Below, one piece after another: positions 28,664 through 38,135 of a stretch of DNA of 64,000 bases; the stretch's first letter is position 1; each line of letters starts with the position of its first letter. The stretch is from Pusillimonas sp. UBA3987. GTDB lineage: Bacteria > Pseudomonadota > Gammaproteobacteria > Burkholderiales > Burkholderiaceae_B. Under the pieces are notes generated by a model. It searched no databases. It was not told where the DNA came from and was given only the letters and a program-made list of their open reading frames with translations. The stretch lies in NCBI GenBank assembly GCA_002384935.1, contig DGCD01000020.1:124001-188000 (forward strand), in the 5' to 3' direction. Made by a program: the position numbers and the translations under genes.

Positions 28664-29815
28664 TTACTGCATCAACAACCAGTCACCGTCTTTAACTTCC
28701 ACCAGCATGCGTGCCCGCTCGTCGTGGCCGAAGTGGTCTGTCGGTGTCATATTGAAAATACCGTGCAAGCCCACGACTTCCTTGGCATTTTCAAGTGCGT
28801 CCCGTAATGCAACACGGAAGGCCTGAGTACCTGGCTCGGCTTTTTTGAGCGCCTCGGGTACCGCAGCTTCGAGCAGCAGATAGGCGTCATAGATCTGGGC
28901 GCCAAAAGAAGAGAAAGAACCTTCCCCGTACATTTTCTCGTAGGCTTCGGTATACTCAATGCCGGGCTGCTTGGATGGGTGGGAATCGGGAAGCTGTTCT
29001 GCGACCACAACAGGCCCGACCGGCAAAATCGTACCTTCCACCGCTTTGCCGCCCACGCGGATGTATTCCTTCGTGGCCGTGCCGTGTGTTTGATAGATTT
29101 GTCCTTTAAAGCCGCGGTCTTGCAAAGTAACCTGTGGCAAAACTGAAGGGGTTCCTGATGCAACGACCAAAACGGCGTCGGGCTTGGCCGCGACCAGTTT
29201 TACGGCCTGGCCGGTTACGCTGGTGTCGTTACGATTGAATCGTTCAACGTCTTCCATCACGATGCCGGCTTGCTCTGCCAGCGGGCGCATTTCCTTGAGC
29301 CAGATTTCCCCATAGGCATCGGCATAACCAATAAAGCCCAGTCGCTTCACGCCATTTTCTTTCATGTGTTCAACCAGAGCACCCGCCATCAGGCGCACGT
29401 GCTGCGGAGAGCGAAACACCCATTTTTCCTTGTCGGCTGGTAAATCGAGTGGTGCAACTGCGATTTGGGGGACTTCATATTCATTGGCGATTTCAGCCAT
29501 GGCGACACTGGTCGGCGTAGCCGACGAGCCGAACAGAATGTCGACCTTGTCTTCCGTAACCAATTTTCGTGCGTTTCGACCCGCCTGGGTGGCGTCGGTG
29601 GCGTCGTCGAGCACGATGTAATTTACTTTATGACCCGCAATTTCGGTTGGGAACAACGGAACGGTATTGCGCTCGGGTACGCCTAATGCGGCGGCAGGGC
29701 CCGTGCTGGAAAGGGAGATGCCCACATTAATGTCTTTGGCTTGAATCGGGGCGGCCAAAGCGCTCGCCACCAGACCGGCAGCAGCAATGCCCGCCATTTT
29801 CATGGATAGTTTCAT
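28664..29815 (-). CDS. Periplasmic branched-chain amino acid-type ABC transporter binding protein
   Basis: 383 residues of the LivJ/type I periplasmic-binding fold. The signal peptide is MKLSMKMAGIAAAGLVASA, cut near AQA-type AAPIQA at residue 26. The mature part begins INVGISLSSTGPAAALG, as in LivJ and related urea, amide or aromatic-acid binders. The ligand is not readable. No permease or ATPase genes are adjacent, so this is an orphan binding protein. A perfect GGAGG ribosome site lies just before its ATG. Confidence 0.85.
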   Translation of the reverse strand: MKLSMKMAGIAAAGLVASALAAPIQAKDINVGISLSSTGPAAALGVPERNTVPLFPTEIAGHKVNYIVLDDATDATQAGRNARKLVTEDKVDILFGSSATPTSVAMAEIANEYEVPQIAVAPLDLPADKEKWVFRSPQHVRLMAGALVEHMKENGVKRLGFIGYADAYGEIWLKEMRPLAEQAGIVMEDVERFNRNDTSVTGQAVKLVAAKPDAVLVVASGTPSVLPQVTLQDRGFKGQIYQTHGTATKEYIRVGGKAVEGTILPVGPVVVAEQLPDSHPSKQPGIEYTEAYEKMYGEGSFSSFGAQIYDAYLLLEAAVPEALKKAEPGTQAFRVALRDALENAKEVVGLHGIFNMTPTDHFGHDERARMLVEVKDGDWLLMQ

Positions 29816-30000
29816 GTTTCCTCCAGTTGTTAGAAATTATATTGACTTCGACGCTTTGAAACGTGGCCAACTTTACGTAAACGTTCTGTTTATGACAATA
29901 GGGATGAACCCCTCACAACTCTTGATTTGTGTCAAGGCGACCAAGATATAACAAGATAACGATGCCGACTTGAAACTTAATTTTGACACAGAGGTGAGTC

Positions 30001-30345
30001 ATGGCAAACTTAACACGTTTTGATTCATTTCGTGATTTAACCGCAATAGAACCCTGGCGCAATCGTCAAGGCCGGGATACCGGGCATGCGCAAAGAAGAC
30101 ATTAACGTTTCCATCGACGCAAACCAGGTAACGATCAGCGCCGAGGCACATCAGGAAAAGAAGAGAAGAAGGACGAAAAAGTGGTTAGACGAGAGCGTTT
30201 TTACGGCCGTCGGATGCGAAGTTTTTCGCTTGCGCACGGTATCGATGAGTCGGCGTCTTTGGCGCATTACCAGGATGGTGTATTAAATCTGAAACGGGTC
30301 AAGAAAGCAGGAACGAACGGTGTACGTAGCCTGGTAATTCAATAA
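30001..30345 (+). pseudogene. Broken small heat-shock protein gene (Hsp20 family)
   Basis: Conceptual pieces of one Hsp20 protein lie in two frames. The start, MANLTRFDSFRDL, is in frame 1 (30001 on) and soon hits a stop at 30106. The alpha-crystallin beginning, IPGMRKEDINVSIDANQVTI, is in frame 2 from about 30068 to 30165. The remainder, from KDEKVVRRERFYGRRMRSFSL to QDGVLNLK and SLVIQ, is again in frame 1 from about 30169 to the stop at 30345. Compared with an intact Hsp20, about 40-50 codons between EPWR and the IPGM segment are deleted, with frameshifts on each side. No single reading frame makes a functional chaperone. Confidence 0.8.
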
Positions 30346-30522
30346 AAATTAAAGTTATAGAATATTGACCAAATGGGGGTGATCTTGCATCGCTCCTAAT
30401 TTTTTCCTGCACATCGCCGTTAACTAATAAATTGTTCCTTTTCAATTTGTTGCATTTTGTTATGAACCGGGGTAGTCTAGCGATTTTGTCTGGCGCAGGC
30501 GCCTTTATTTTGGCGGAAGGTT

Positions 30523-32733
30523 ATGGTTTCTATTCTTCAAGGCGCAGTCAAGTTTTTCCCGGCCAACGCCCACGGCCTGGCGAAGAAGATGCCATCGGCA
30601 CACAGCCTGCAACTATTGTATAACGCAGTGCAACGTCTTTCGGGAACCCGTCGGATCGATACCGGTCTGGCACAGGTTCTTGAGTTGTTGTGCAGCCAGT
30701 CGCAATGGAAGGCCGCCATTGCATGGATCACCCGGCCAGATGAAAAGCCTCAGTTTCAATGTGCCTGGCACGCATCATCTCAAGGCATACAGGCTTTGGA
30801 AGCTTGTTTCAAAACCGGTGCGTTCAGCCAGGAGGACACCATTCCATTTTTGGTTATGCAGCAAAAAAGCCTGGTTTTTGCGCCTGTCATTGCACGAGGT
30901 GGCCGCAATGAAGCGAATAATGTCGTTCGTGAACTGGGCCTGCATTGTGCCTTGGGTATCCCTTTGCCCGGTCGTGATCATGTTCTTGGTGTCATCGAGC
31001 TCTTGGGGTCTGACGCCAGTGAACCGGAAGAGGGCATGATCGCGCTGCTGCAAACTTTGGGCAACGATATCGGTTTGTTTCTTGAGGCCCGCCGGTTGGA
31101 GAGCCAGTTGCATGAAAAGAACGAAAAACTATTGCAAATGCAGCGCATCGCGCGCCTGGCCTCCTGGGAAATCGACTTAAGTAATCTGAAACTGTACGGC
31201 TGTCGTGATGCAGCGCGCGTAATGGGCCTGCCGATTGACGCTTTGCCCTCGAATATACATGAGTTGCTTGCCTACATTCCCGAGGAGGATCACGACATTT
31301 TCAATAGTTTGCTGGCCGGGGCTCAGCAACGTCCATATCCTTTTGTCACCGTTGAGCATCGTTTTTGCGCCCCGGGAGGCATGCGCTATTTAATGGTGAA
31401 GGCGGAAGGGCAGTTCGATCAAAATGGCAGACCGGTGCGCATTAGCGGCACGATGCAAGATATCACCGAACAAAAGCTTGCCAACATACAGGCTACGCTG
31501 TCTGAGCAACGTTGGGAGGCGGCGTTTCGCAACAGCCCGGTACCGTCCATTATTACGGAGCTGGACAGTGGCCTTTGTCTTGATGCCAACGATGAAATGT
31601 GCCGTCTTTTGGGGTTGTCGCTTAATGAAGTGGTTGGTAAGACAACCACCGAACTCATGATTTGGCCTGCAAATGAGCCCCGTTCGGATTTCATAGAAGA
31701 GTTGAAAAGGCGGGGGTCGGTACGCCAACAGGAGTTTCGTGCCCGTGTAGATGGCGTAGATCATTATCTTCTCGTCAACATGGAGCGCATAGAGTTCAAC
31801 GACTATGATGCGCTTTATGGTCAATGGGTCGACATTACGCCGGTCAAGAAACTGGAAGAAAAGTTGCGTTTAACGGCGGCCGCAGTCGAGCATGCTGCCG
31901 ATGCGCTGGTACTAATTGACCGAAAGGGAAATATCGTTGCGGTTAATCCCGCCTTCAGTGCCATTACGGGCTATGCCGCAGAGCAGACCCTGGGGCAATG
32001 GTTTCTTGGGTTGTTGCACAAGCCCACGGGTCGTCACGATAAACATTTTTTCAAAAAGGCGATTGAAACGCTTGAGAATCACAATCAGTGGAAAGGTCAG
32101 GTCTGGACGCAACGGGCCAACGGCGAGGTGTTTCCGGCCGTGCTGACCCTGGGTGCAATTCGCAGCCCTGAAACCAATAAAATCACACATTATGTCGGGG
32201 TTTTTTCAGACATTTCGCCCCAGAAAGAATACGAAGAGCGTCTTCGAAAGCTGGCACTGCACGATGAGTTGACCGGGCTGGCCAATCGTACCTTGCTGAT
32301 TGAGCGTGGTAATCGTGCACTACTTCAAGCCGAACGACACGATGGCAGGCTTGCAGTATTGTTTATCGATTTGAATCGATTCAAATCGGTTAATGACGCA
32401 TATGGTCATGCCGTGGGCGATGCGCTATTGCAGCAGGTAGCAGACCGGCTTGTTTTGTGTGTCAGGGCATCCGACACGGTGGCACGGGTGGGTGGCGATG
32501 AATTCGTTATTCTGCTCACTGATCTTGCGCAAGACGATGATGCCTACCAGGTTGCCGACAAGGTTCATTTGGCAATGGTGCAGCCGTTTCTGGTTGAAGG
32601 TGTCGAGATCGAAGTAGGCGGCAGCGTGGGTGTTGCGCGCTATCCGCAAGATGGCGTGGATATGACAATGCTGCTCAGGTTTGCCGATGAGGGGCTATAT
32701 CAGGCAAAGCGCGCGGGAGAAAGTCTGGATTGA
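30523..32733 (+). CDS. GAF-PAS-GGDEF diguanylate cyclase
   Basis: Cytosolic 736-residue signalling protein. The order is a GAF-like domain (residues about 45-195), three PAS segments (about 205-325, 335-445 and 450-570), then GGDEF (about 575-733). The active-site motif is intact, GGDEF at 657-661, and the inhibitory I-site RxxD is present as RASD at 648-651, exactly five residues before it. I therefore expect an active, product-inhibited c-di-GMP synthase sensing a soluble or redox cue. The ATG has GGAAGG very close; a second ATG at 30588 is possible. It heads a four-gene signalling block. Confidence 0.88.
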   Translation: MVSILQGAVKFFPANAHGLAKKMPSAHSLQLLYNAVQRLSGTRRIDTGLAQVLELLCSQSQWKAAIAWITRPDEKPQFQCAWHASSQGIQALEACFKTGAFSQEDTIPFLVMQQKSLVFAPVIARGGRNEANNVVRELGLHCALGIPLPGRDHVLGVIELLGSDASEPEEGMIALLQTLGNDIGLFLEARRLESQLHEKNEKLLQMQRIARLASWEIDLSNLKLYGCRDAARVMGLPIDALPSNIHELLAYIPEEDHDIFNSLLAGAQQRPYPFVTVEHRFCAPGGMRYLMVKAEGQFDQNGRPVRISGTMQDITEQKLANIQATLSEQRWEAAFRNSPVPSIITELDSGLCLDANDEMCRLLGLSLNEVVGKTTTELMIWPANEPRSDFIEELKRRGSVRQQEFRARVDGVDHYLLVNMERIEFNDYDALYGQWVDITPVKKLEEKLRLTAAAVEHAADALVLIDRKGNIVAVNPAFSAITGYAAEQTLGQWFLGLLHKPTGRHDKHFFKKAIETLENHNQWKGQVWTQRANGEVFPAVLTLGAIRSPETNKITHYVGVFSDISPQKEYEERLRKLALHDELTGLANRTLLIERGNRALLQAERHDGRLAVLFIDLNRFKSVNDAYGHAVGDALLQQVADRLVLCVRASDTVARVGGDEFVILLTDLAQDDDAYQVADKVHLAMVQPFLVEGVEIEVGGSVGVARYPQDGVDMTMLLRFADEGLYQAKRAGESLD

Positions 32734-32836
32734 GTAAGCAGGCTGAAAATACAAGACGATTTTCCTTGTTGTTTTATTAAAGTTTACGTCACACTTGCCG
32801 TTAACAAGTCGTTAACCCGTAACGTGATGTTCGCTT

Positions 32837-33682
32837 ATGCCAGATAATGAGACACATACCGGATCGAGCCCGCCTTCTCCCCTTAGCCAGCTGGACCATC
32901 CGTTGGCCGTACATTTATTGCAAACAGAAAAAATGGCCGGTATTGGTCAGTTGGCTGCGGGCGTTGCCCACGAAATCAATAATCCGGTGGGGTATGTGTT
33001 TTCAAATCTCAAAACTTTGGCTGGCTATATGCAAGACATGCTGAAGATTATTGATTCAACTGATCATGTCGAGTCGGTAAGCGAGTTGCATCAATTGAAG
33101 AAAACGCTTGATTACGACTATATCCGGCACGATGTTGCGGCGCTTTTGCGAGAATCCGAAGAGGGCATGGATCGCATAAAGCACATTATTTCAGCTTTGA
33201 AATATTTTTCCCATAGCGATGATGACAAGCTCCGGCTGGCAGACCTTCATCAAAGCATCGAATCGACACTAACGGTAGCAGGCAGTGAGATCACATATCG
33301 CGCCCAGGTTGTCCGACAGTTTGGCGTTTTGCCGTTAGTACAATTCAACGTGTCACAAATCAATCAGGTTGTGATGAACTTGCTGATTAATGCAGCGCAA
33401 TCGATTGAAAACTCCGGCATGATCACGTTACGTACCGATCGGGAAGAGGCCTGGGTCTGGTTTGAAGTGGAAGATACCGGCTGTGGTATGACACCGGAAG
33501 TACAGAAGCATATTTTTGAACCTTTTTATACGACCAAACCCGTTGGCCATGGTACTGGCATGGGTCTTGCCCTTTCTTACGGTATTGTTCAAAAACATAA
33601 TGGCAGAATCGACGTATTCAGTAACGTGGGGCGAGGCTCCCGTATTCGTGTCTGGTTGCCTATCCATCAACCCAATTCTTGA
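32837..33682 (+). CDS. Soluble sensor histidine kinase
   Basis: 281 residues with no membrane segment. A short variable N-terminus (about 30 residues) is followed by the H-box LAAGVAHEINNPVGYV with phosphoacceptor His45. The HATPase domain has N-box NQVVMNLLINAAQSIE, DTGCGMTPE and GTGMGLALSYGIV, as in NtrB-like kinases. Without its own sensor it must receive its signal through a partner. Its TGA overlaps the start region of the response regulator gene, so that regulator is the expected phosphotransfer partner. Confidence 0.88.
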   Translation: MPDNETHTGSSPPSPLSQLDHPLAVHLLQTEKMAGIGQLAAGVAHEINNPVGYVFSNLKTLAGYMQDMLKIIDSTDHVESVSELHQLKKTLDYDYIRHDVAALLRESEEGMDRIKHIISALKYFSHSDDDKLRLADLHQSIESTLTVAGSEITYRAQVVRQFGVLPLVQFNVSQINQVVMNLLINAAQSIENSGMITLRTDREEAWVWFEVEDTGCGMTPEVQKHIFEPFYTTKPVGHGTGMGLALSYGIVQKHNGRIDVFSNVGRGSRIRVWLPIHQPNS

Positions 33683-33690
33683 GTTTGGGT

Positions 33691-35025
33691 ATGGTGAAAT
33701 CTGAGGCTCTGAAATCGGCGACCATTTTAATTGTTGACGATGACGCCAACGTTATCAGTAGCGTCAAACGCGCTTTTCGTGCGCAACCGTTCAGAATACT
33801 GGGCGCCACAAACGGCGAAAATGCACTGCAATTTCTGGAAGAGGAGTCCGTGGATCTGGTCATTTGTGATGCCCGCATGCCCGGAACGGACGGACCGGCT
33901 TTGCTGAGCACCATAGAATCGCGTTGGCCTGATTGCATGCGTATTCTTCTAACCGGATATGAAGATATCGAGCAAACAATCAGGGCGATCAACGAAGGAC
34001 GTATTTTCCGCTATATCAGCAAGCCGTGGGATGACCGGCTGTTGTTGTTGGCAATCAACCAGGCACTGGCGCATCAGCATATAAAACGAGATCGCAATCG
34101 TCTGCAGGTATTAACGCAAGAGCAGAATATTGCGTTGCAACAAGCCAATAGCGAATTAGAGAGTCGGGTTCATGCGCGAACCAAGGAGCTCATGCTTGCC
34201 GCTGAAATGCTTTCGGTCGCCAACGAAAATCTGAAACAGGCTTATGTCACAGCAACGGAAGTGTTTTCGGCGTTGTTGGCTCAGCGATTGCCACGCAGCC
34301 GACAAACCAATAAAGAAGTTATTGAACTGATACGCGCCTTTTGCAAAGAACAAGCCTATTCGCAGCAGCTTACTGATGACCTATCAATGGCCGCAGCCAT
34401 GTATAACCTTGGTAAGCTTACATGGAATGACGCCCTGATTGCCTTGCCGCCCGAGTCTATGGATCGCACGCAACGCGAGAATTATAAAAGCTATCCGCGC
34501 ACTGGCGAGCGCCTGCTTATTGCGCTTGAACCTGTCCACGATGCAGCCCTTATCATTCGTCATCACCAGGAGCGCTGGGACGGCACTGGATTCCCCGATG
34601 GGTTGGTTGGAAGTGTAATTCCGCTGGGCTCACGGATTCTTAAACTGGCGGTTGATTTTGTCGAGATGAAAATGGGTATGGTCGTTGCACGCAAAGTGCC
34701 AATCGAGGAAATGCTGGAGAAAATGCCCAAATATGCCGGGCGTTTGTATGACCCGGATCTATGTACCGTGTTTATTGACGTGGTGAAGCGTCTGGAAGAA
34801 AAAAAAGAAGTAGAAAGTGAAGGTGTTGTGATACACAATACAAATACATTACGTGCCGAAATGACCATTGCGCGAAGTCTGCATGCGCTAAGCGGCATGC
34901 TTCTGCTGAAAGAAGGAACCGTCATTACGGAAAGGCTCATTAATAAACTCAAAGACTTCGAAGAGAATGAAGAAACGCAGTACTTGATTCATGTTTTGCA
35001 AGTATCGTCAGATGAAAATGCATGA
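33691..35025 (+). CDS. Response regulator with degenerate HD-GYP domain
   Basis: 444 residues. An N-terminal receiver (about 10-125) has ILIVDDDAN, phosphoacceptor Asp60 in VICDARMPG, and SKPWDD. A coiled-coil linker follows (about 140-185), then an HD-GYP-like domain (about 190-390). The HD dyad is replaced: where active enzymes read HDIGK, this one has YNLGK (Tyr238, Asn239). The later conserved HP histidine is Tyr268, while HHQERWDGTGFP (291-302) keeps the His pair with GYP changed to GFP. Loss of these ligands makes c-di-GMP hydrolysis unlikely. I chose ATG 33691; TTG 33679 overlapping the kinase stop is the alternative. Confidence 0.85.
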   Translation: MVKSEALKSATILIVDDDANVISSVKRAFRAQPFRILGATNGENALQFLEEESVDLVICDARMPGTDGPALLSTIESRWPDCMRILLTGYEDIEQTIRAINEGRIFRYISKPWDDRLLLLAINQALAHQHIKRDRNRLQVLTQEQNIALQQANSELESRVHARTKELMLAAEMLSVANENLKQAYVTATEVFSALLAQRLPRSRQTNKEVIELIRAFCKEQAYSQQLTDDLSMAAAMYNLGKLTWNDALIALPPESMDRTQRENYKSYPRTGERLLIALEPVHDAALIIRHHQERWDGTGFPDGLVGSVIPLGSRILKLAVDFVEMKMGMVVARKVPIEEMLEKMPKYAGRLYDPDLCTVFIDVVKRLEEKKEVESEGVVIHNTNTLRAEMTIARSLHALSGMLLLKEGTVITERLINKLKDFEENEETQYLIHVLQVSSDENA

Positions 35026-38000
35026 GTGTACTCAAACAAATTCGAAACTGTAGAGTTCAAGGTGCTGCGCGGTTTTTGCCTGCGCTGGCCTTGCTTTTCT
35101 TTGGGTTGGGCGGTCTGATTGACACCCTTGTCAACCTGTTTTTTTTCGATCGTGTGCCGCTTGTCTCCTGGGGCGAAATTATTCTGTACAGCTTAACCGG
35201 GCTGACACTTGGGCTGACGGGCCAAACGGTATGGCCCGCGCGAATTTTGTCCCTGATAACGCTGACAGCGGCGCTTACATATACATTTTTGTCGGGTATT
35301 TGGGGTGTGCTGCTATTGGTTGGTGCGTTGGGTTTGGTAGCCGCAACATACCCTGTTTCGCAACAACGGCGGGTTTGCGTTTCAATTGCCGGGCTCTTGT
35401 TTCTTCTTTCTTTTTTTGCGTTTCTCGTGCCCGACGATTGGGTTGTGTCACGCTTGCAAAGCTATGCACACGAAACCCATATCGATGCCATTATGGGCTG
35501 CCTGATTGCTCTGGGCCTGCTTGGGCACATTTTTTCAGCAGGTTCCGGGGGCTGGTTTAAATCATACGCAGAGCGCAAACAAATCTGTGTTGCAACCGGC
35601 GGCGTTGCGCTGGCTGTTTTATGCTGGTTTTTGCTGGCCGAGCAAGAACAGCGTTTTGCCGAACAGCAGGCACAAATCAGTTCGGTGCAGGCGCAAAACG
35701 CGATTACAAGCTCGTTGGAGACTAAAACCGCCGCGTTGCAGCGATTGCACCAGAGAGTGACCGCTTTATGGCAGCAGGGTGGGGCATATGACAATACACA
35801 ATTGATTGGCGAGGCGCAGCGCTTTCTTCAAGACCATGAAACCACGCTGGGCGTGGCGATTGTGAGTCAGGATGGGCGTATCGAAGCAGACTATTCGTTA
35901 AGCCATCCGCAACGGTTTACCCACGCATTGAGTCAATGGCCGGCACGTGCCCAGGTGCAACGCTGGCTGATGCATGTTGCGTCCGAAACCGTGCCTGATA
36001 TGTTGCTTTATAGTTCAGACAATAAGGCTGACTGGTTCTGGCTGGGTGTGGCTTTGCCGGGCCCCAGTGCCAATCGTCATATTTTGGTTGTTGCGCATAG
36101 CCTGGAACAATTTCTGGATTCCGCCCTGCGCCCCGACCTTGCTGCCATCCGGTTTCAACTTCATATGGATGGTGATGTGCTGTACGAGAATCTGGAAGAG
36201 GAGGGTGCCAACGCCACCCGCTATCTGGGCACCACGCTGCTGGAACCACATCATGATATTAACTGGGCGTTATCGACCTGGATATCCCCGCAATCTGCGC
36301 CTCTGGTAAGCCGCCTGTTGCCCGACTTTCTCTTCCTGGTTTGCCTGGGCTTCACCATTTTGTTGATTCGGACTCTGCGTTTGTCGCAGGATGTCGTTCA
36401 ACGCTCGGATGAACTTAGCCAGGCTATTTTTTACGATTATCTTACCGGATTGCCTAATAAAACGTTCCTCATACAAAAGATGGGTGAGGTCTGCACACGT
36501 GCCCGTACCCAGGCAAGTTACGTCTCCATTATTCTGCTTGACTTGAATGGGTTGAAACTTATTAATGATTCCATGGGTTTCGAGATTGGTGACCGAACGC
36601 TGCGCGAAGTGGCAAATCGCCTGAGTCACCAAATACAGCCCCCTAAATGGCTGGCCAGGCTGGAGGGAGATGAATTTGTTGTGGTGGTGCCCGATGCGAC
36701 AAGTTATCAGGTAACGCAACTTGCCCGACGCCTGATTGATGTCATTGCCCAACCCTATCAACATCAGCAGGCTGAGTTGCACTTGACCGCTTCCGCAGGT
36801 ATTACGACGCACATTGCCAATATACCTGAACCGCTGGAGTTGATTCGCGAGGCCGACCTGGCGTCGACGCAAGCCAAGCAAAATGGCCGCAATACATGGC
36901 GCGAATATGCGAACGAATTGGCTTCCGACGTTAATACCCGGCTTTCCTTGCGTATGGATTTGCAGAAAGCGCTGGCTAATGACCATTTCAGCATGCACTA
37001 TCAACCGCTCATTAACGGTTTTACCGGGCGTATTACCAGTGCCGAGGCCTTGTTGCGCTGGCCGCACTCGGATCGGGGGTATGTTTCGCCTGCGATTTTC
37101 GTGCCGATTGCTGAAGAGTCGGGCTTAATTGTTCCTTTAAGCCAGTGGGTATTGCATGCCGTATGCCGCGACAAAGCGTCGTTGAGCCGCAAAATGATGG
37201 CGGACTTCCCGTTCATTATCAATGTATCCCCCTTGTACTTTCAGCATCCCCGCTTTACTGAAGAACTAACGCAAGCACTGGAAGCACATAACTTGTCGCC
37301 CAAGGATATTCAGATCGAGATCACGGAAGGGGTGTTTCTGGAAAGAGTCGATCACACAATTAACAAATTAAGCACACTGCGTGAATTGGGCTTCAGCGTG
37401 TCGGTGGATGACTTCGGCACGGGGTATTCGAGCTTGAGCTATTTAAAGGACCTGCCTGTCGATAAAATCAAGATCGACAGTTCCTTTGTGAGCCAGATCG
37501 CAGGAGACAGAAAAAGCGCTGCCATCAGCAAGGCCATTATCGGTCTGGCCCATCATCTGGGATTAAAGGTGGTTGCCGAGGGTGTTGAAACGGAAGCGCA
37601 ATACTGGTTTTTAAAACGGCATTTCTGCGACGAGTTTCAAGGACATTTGTTTGCACGCGCCATGCCGCTGGACCAACTGGAATTACGCCTGCGAGAAAAG
37701 GGTGGGGTTGAGGCGCTTCCCGCCGCACCGGAAAACGAATTGGCATATCGCTCGATACTGATTCTTGATGATGAAGAAAATATCTTGAATGCGCTTCACC
37801 GCGTTCTGCGTCGCGAAGGGTATGTAGTATTCAAGGCGACCAATACGCGCGAAGCGTTCAATATATTGAGTGAGAACCCCATTCAAGTCATTATTTCGGA
37901 CCAGCGTTTGCCAGGCATGACGGGCACCGAGTTTTTCAGCGAAATCAAGACACTTTACCCGGCGACAATTCGAATTATTTTGTCTGGCTACGCCGACCTG

Positions 38001-38135
38001 AAGTCGCTGACTGAGGCCATTAACCATGGTGCCGTCTATAAATTCATGGCCAAACCCTGGGACGACGAAGAATTACGCCAGACATTGCTGCAGGCATTCA
38101 AAGAAGTGGAGCTGCGTACAACGTTTTCAAACTAA
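35022..38135 (+). CDS. Membrane GGDEF-EAL protein with C-terminal receiver domain
   Basis: 1037 residues. The N-terminus has about seven hydrophobic segments (residues 15-197). A likely periplasmic sensing region (about 200-425) and another membrane segment (about 428-446) follow. The GGDEF domain (about 460-620) is degenerate: the motif reads EGDEF at 548-552 and there is no RxxD I-site. The EAL domain (about 640-890) looks intact: EALLRW at 675-680, DDFGTGYSSLSYLK, and AEGVETEAQ. A receiver (about 912-1030) with Asp916/Asp917 and phosphoacceptor Asp960 is at the C-terminus, an uncommon position. The likely output is c-di-GMP hydrolysis controlled by phosphorylation. The start overlaps the preceding stop (ATGA). 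Confidence 0.87.
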   Translation: MSVLKQIRNCRVQGAARFLPALALLFFGLGGLIDTLVNLFFFDRVPLVSWGEIILYSLTGLTLGLTGQTVWPARILSLITLTAALTYTFLSGIWGVLLLVGALGLVAATYPVSQQRRVCVSIAGLLFLLSFFAFLVPDDWVVSRLQSYAHETHIDAIMGCLIALGLLGHIFSAGSGGWFKSYAERKQICVATGGVALAVLCWFLLAEQEQRFAEQQAQISSVQAQNAITSSLETKTAALQRLHQRVTALWQQGGAYDNTQLIGEAQRFLQDHETTLGVAIVSQDGRIEADYSLSHPQRFTHALSQWPARAQVQRWLMHVASETVPDMLLYSSDNKADWFWLGVALPGPSANRHILVVAHSLEQFLDSALRPDLAAIRFQLHMDGDVLYENLEEEGANATRYLGTTLLEPHHDINWALSTWISPQSAPLVSRLLPDFLFLVCLGFTILLIRTLRLSQDVVQRSDELSQAIFYDYLTGLPNKTFLIQKMGEVCTRARTQASYVSIILLDLNGLKLINDSMGFEIGDRTLREVANRLSHQIQPPKWLARLEGDEFVVVVPDATSYQVTQLARRLIDVIAQPYQHQQAELHLTASAGITTHIANIPEPLELIREADLASTQAKQNGRNTWREYANELASDVNTRLSLRMDLQKALANDHFSMHYQPLINGFTGRITSAEALLRWPHSDRGYVSPAIFVPIAEESGLIVPLSQWVLHAVCRDKASLSRKMMADFPFIINVSPLYFQHPRFTEELTQALEAHNLSPKDIQIEITEGVFLERVDHTINKLSTLRELGFSVSVDDFGTGYSSLSYLKDLPVDKIKIDSSFVSQIAGDRKSAAISKAIIGLAHHLGLKVVAEGVETEAQYWFLKRHFCDEFQGHLFARAMPLDQLELRLREKGGVEALPAAPENELAYRSILILDDEENILNALHRVLRREGYVVFKATNTREAFNILSENPIQVIISDQRLPGMTGTEFFSEIKTLYPATIRIILSGYADLKSLTEAINHGAVYKFMAKPWDDEELRQTLLQAFKEVELRTTFSN

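Noticed and set aside
29960..30000. Possible sigma-32 promoter in front of the hsp20 remnant
   Set aside because: A TTGAAA resembling the -35 element is present, but no matching -10 (CCCCAT type) was found at the right distance.
36270..37067. Open frame of 265 codons antisense to the GGDEF-EAL gene
   Set aside because: Low-complexity Gln/Arg-rich translation with no family features; mirror of GGDEF coding sequence.
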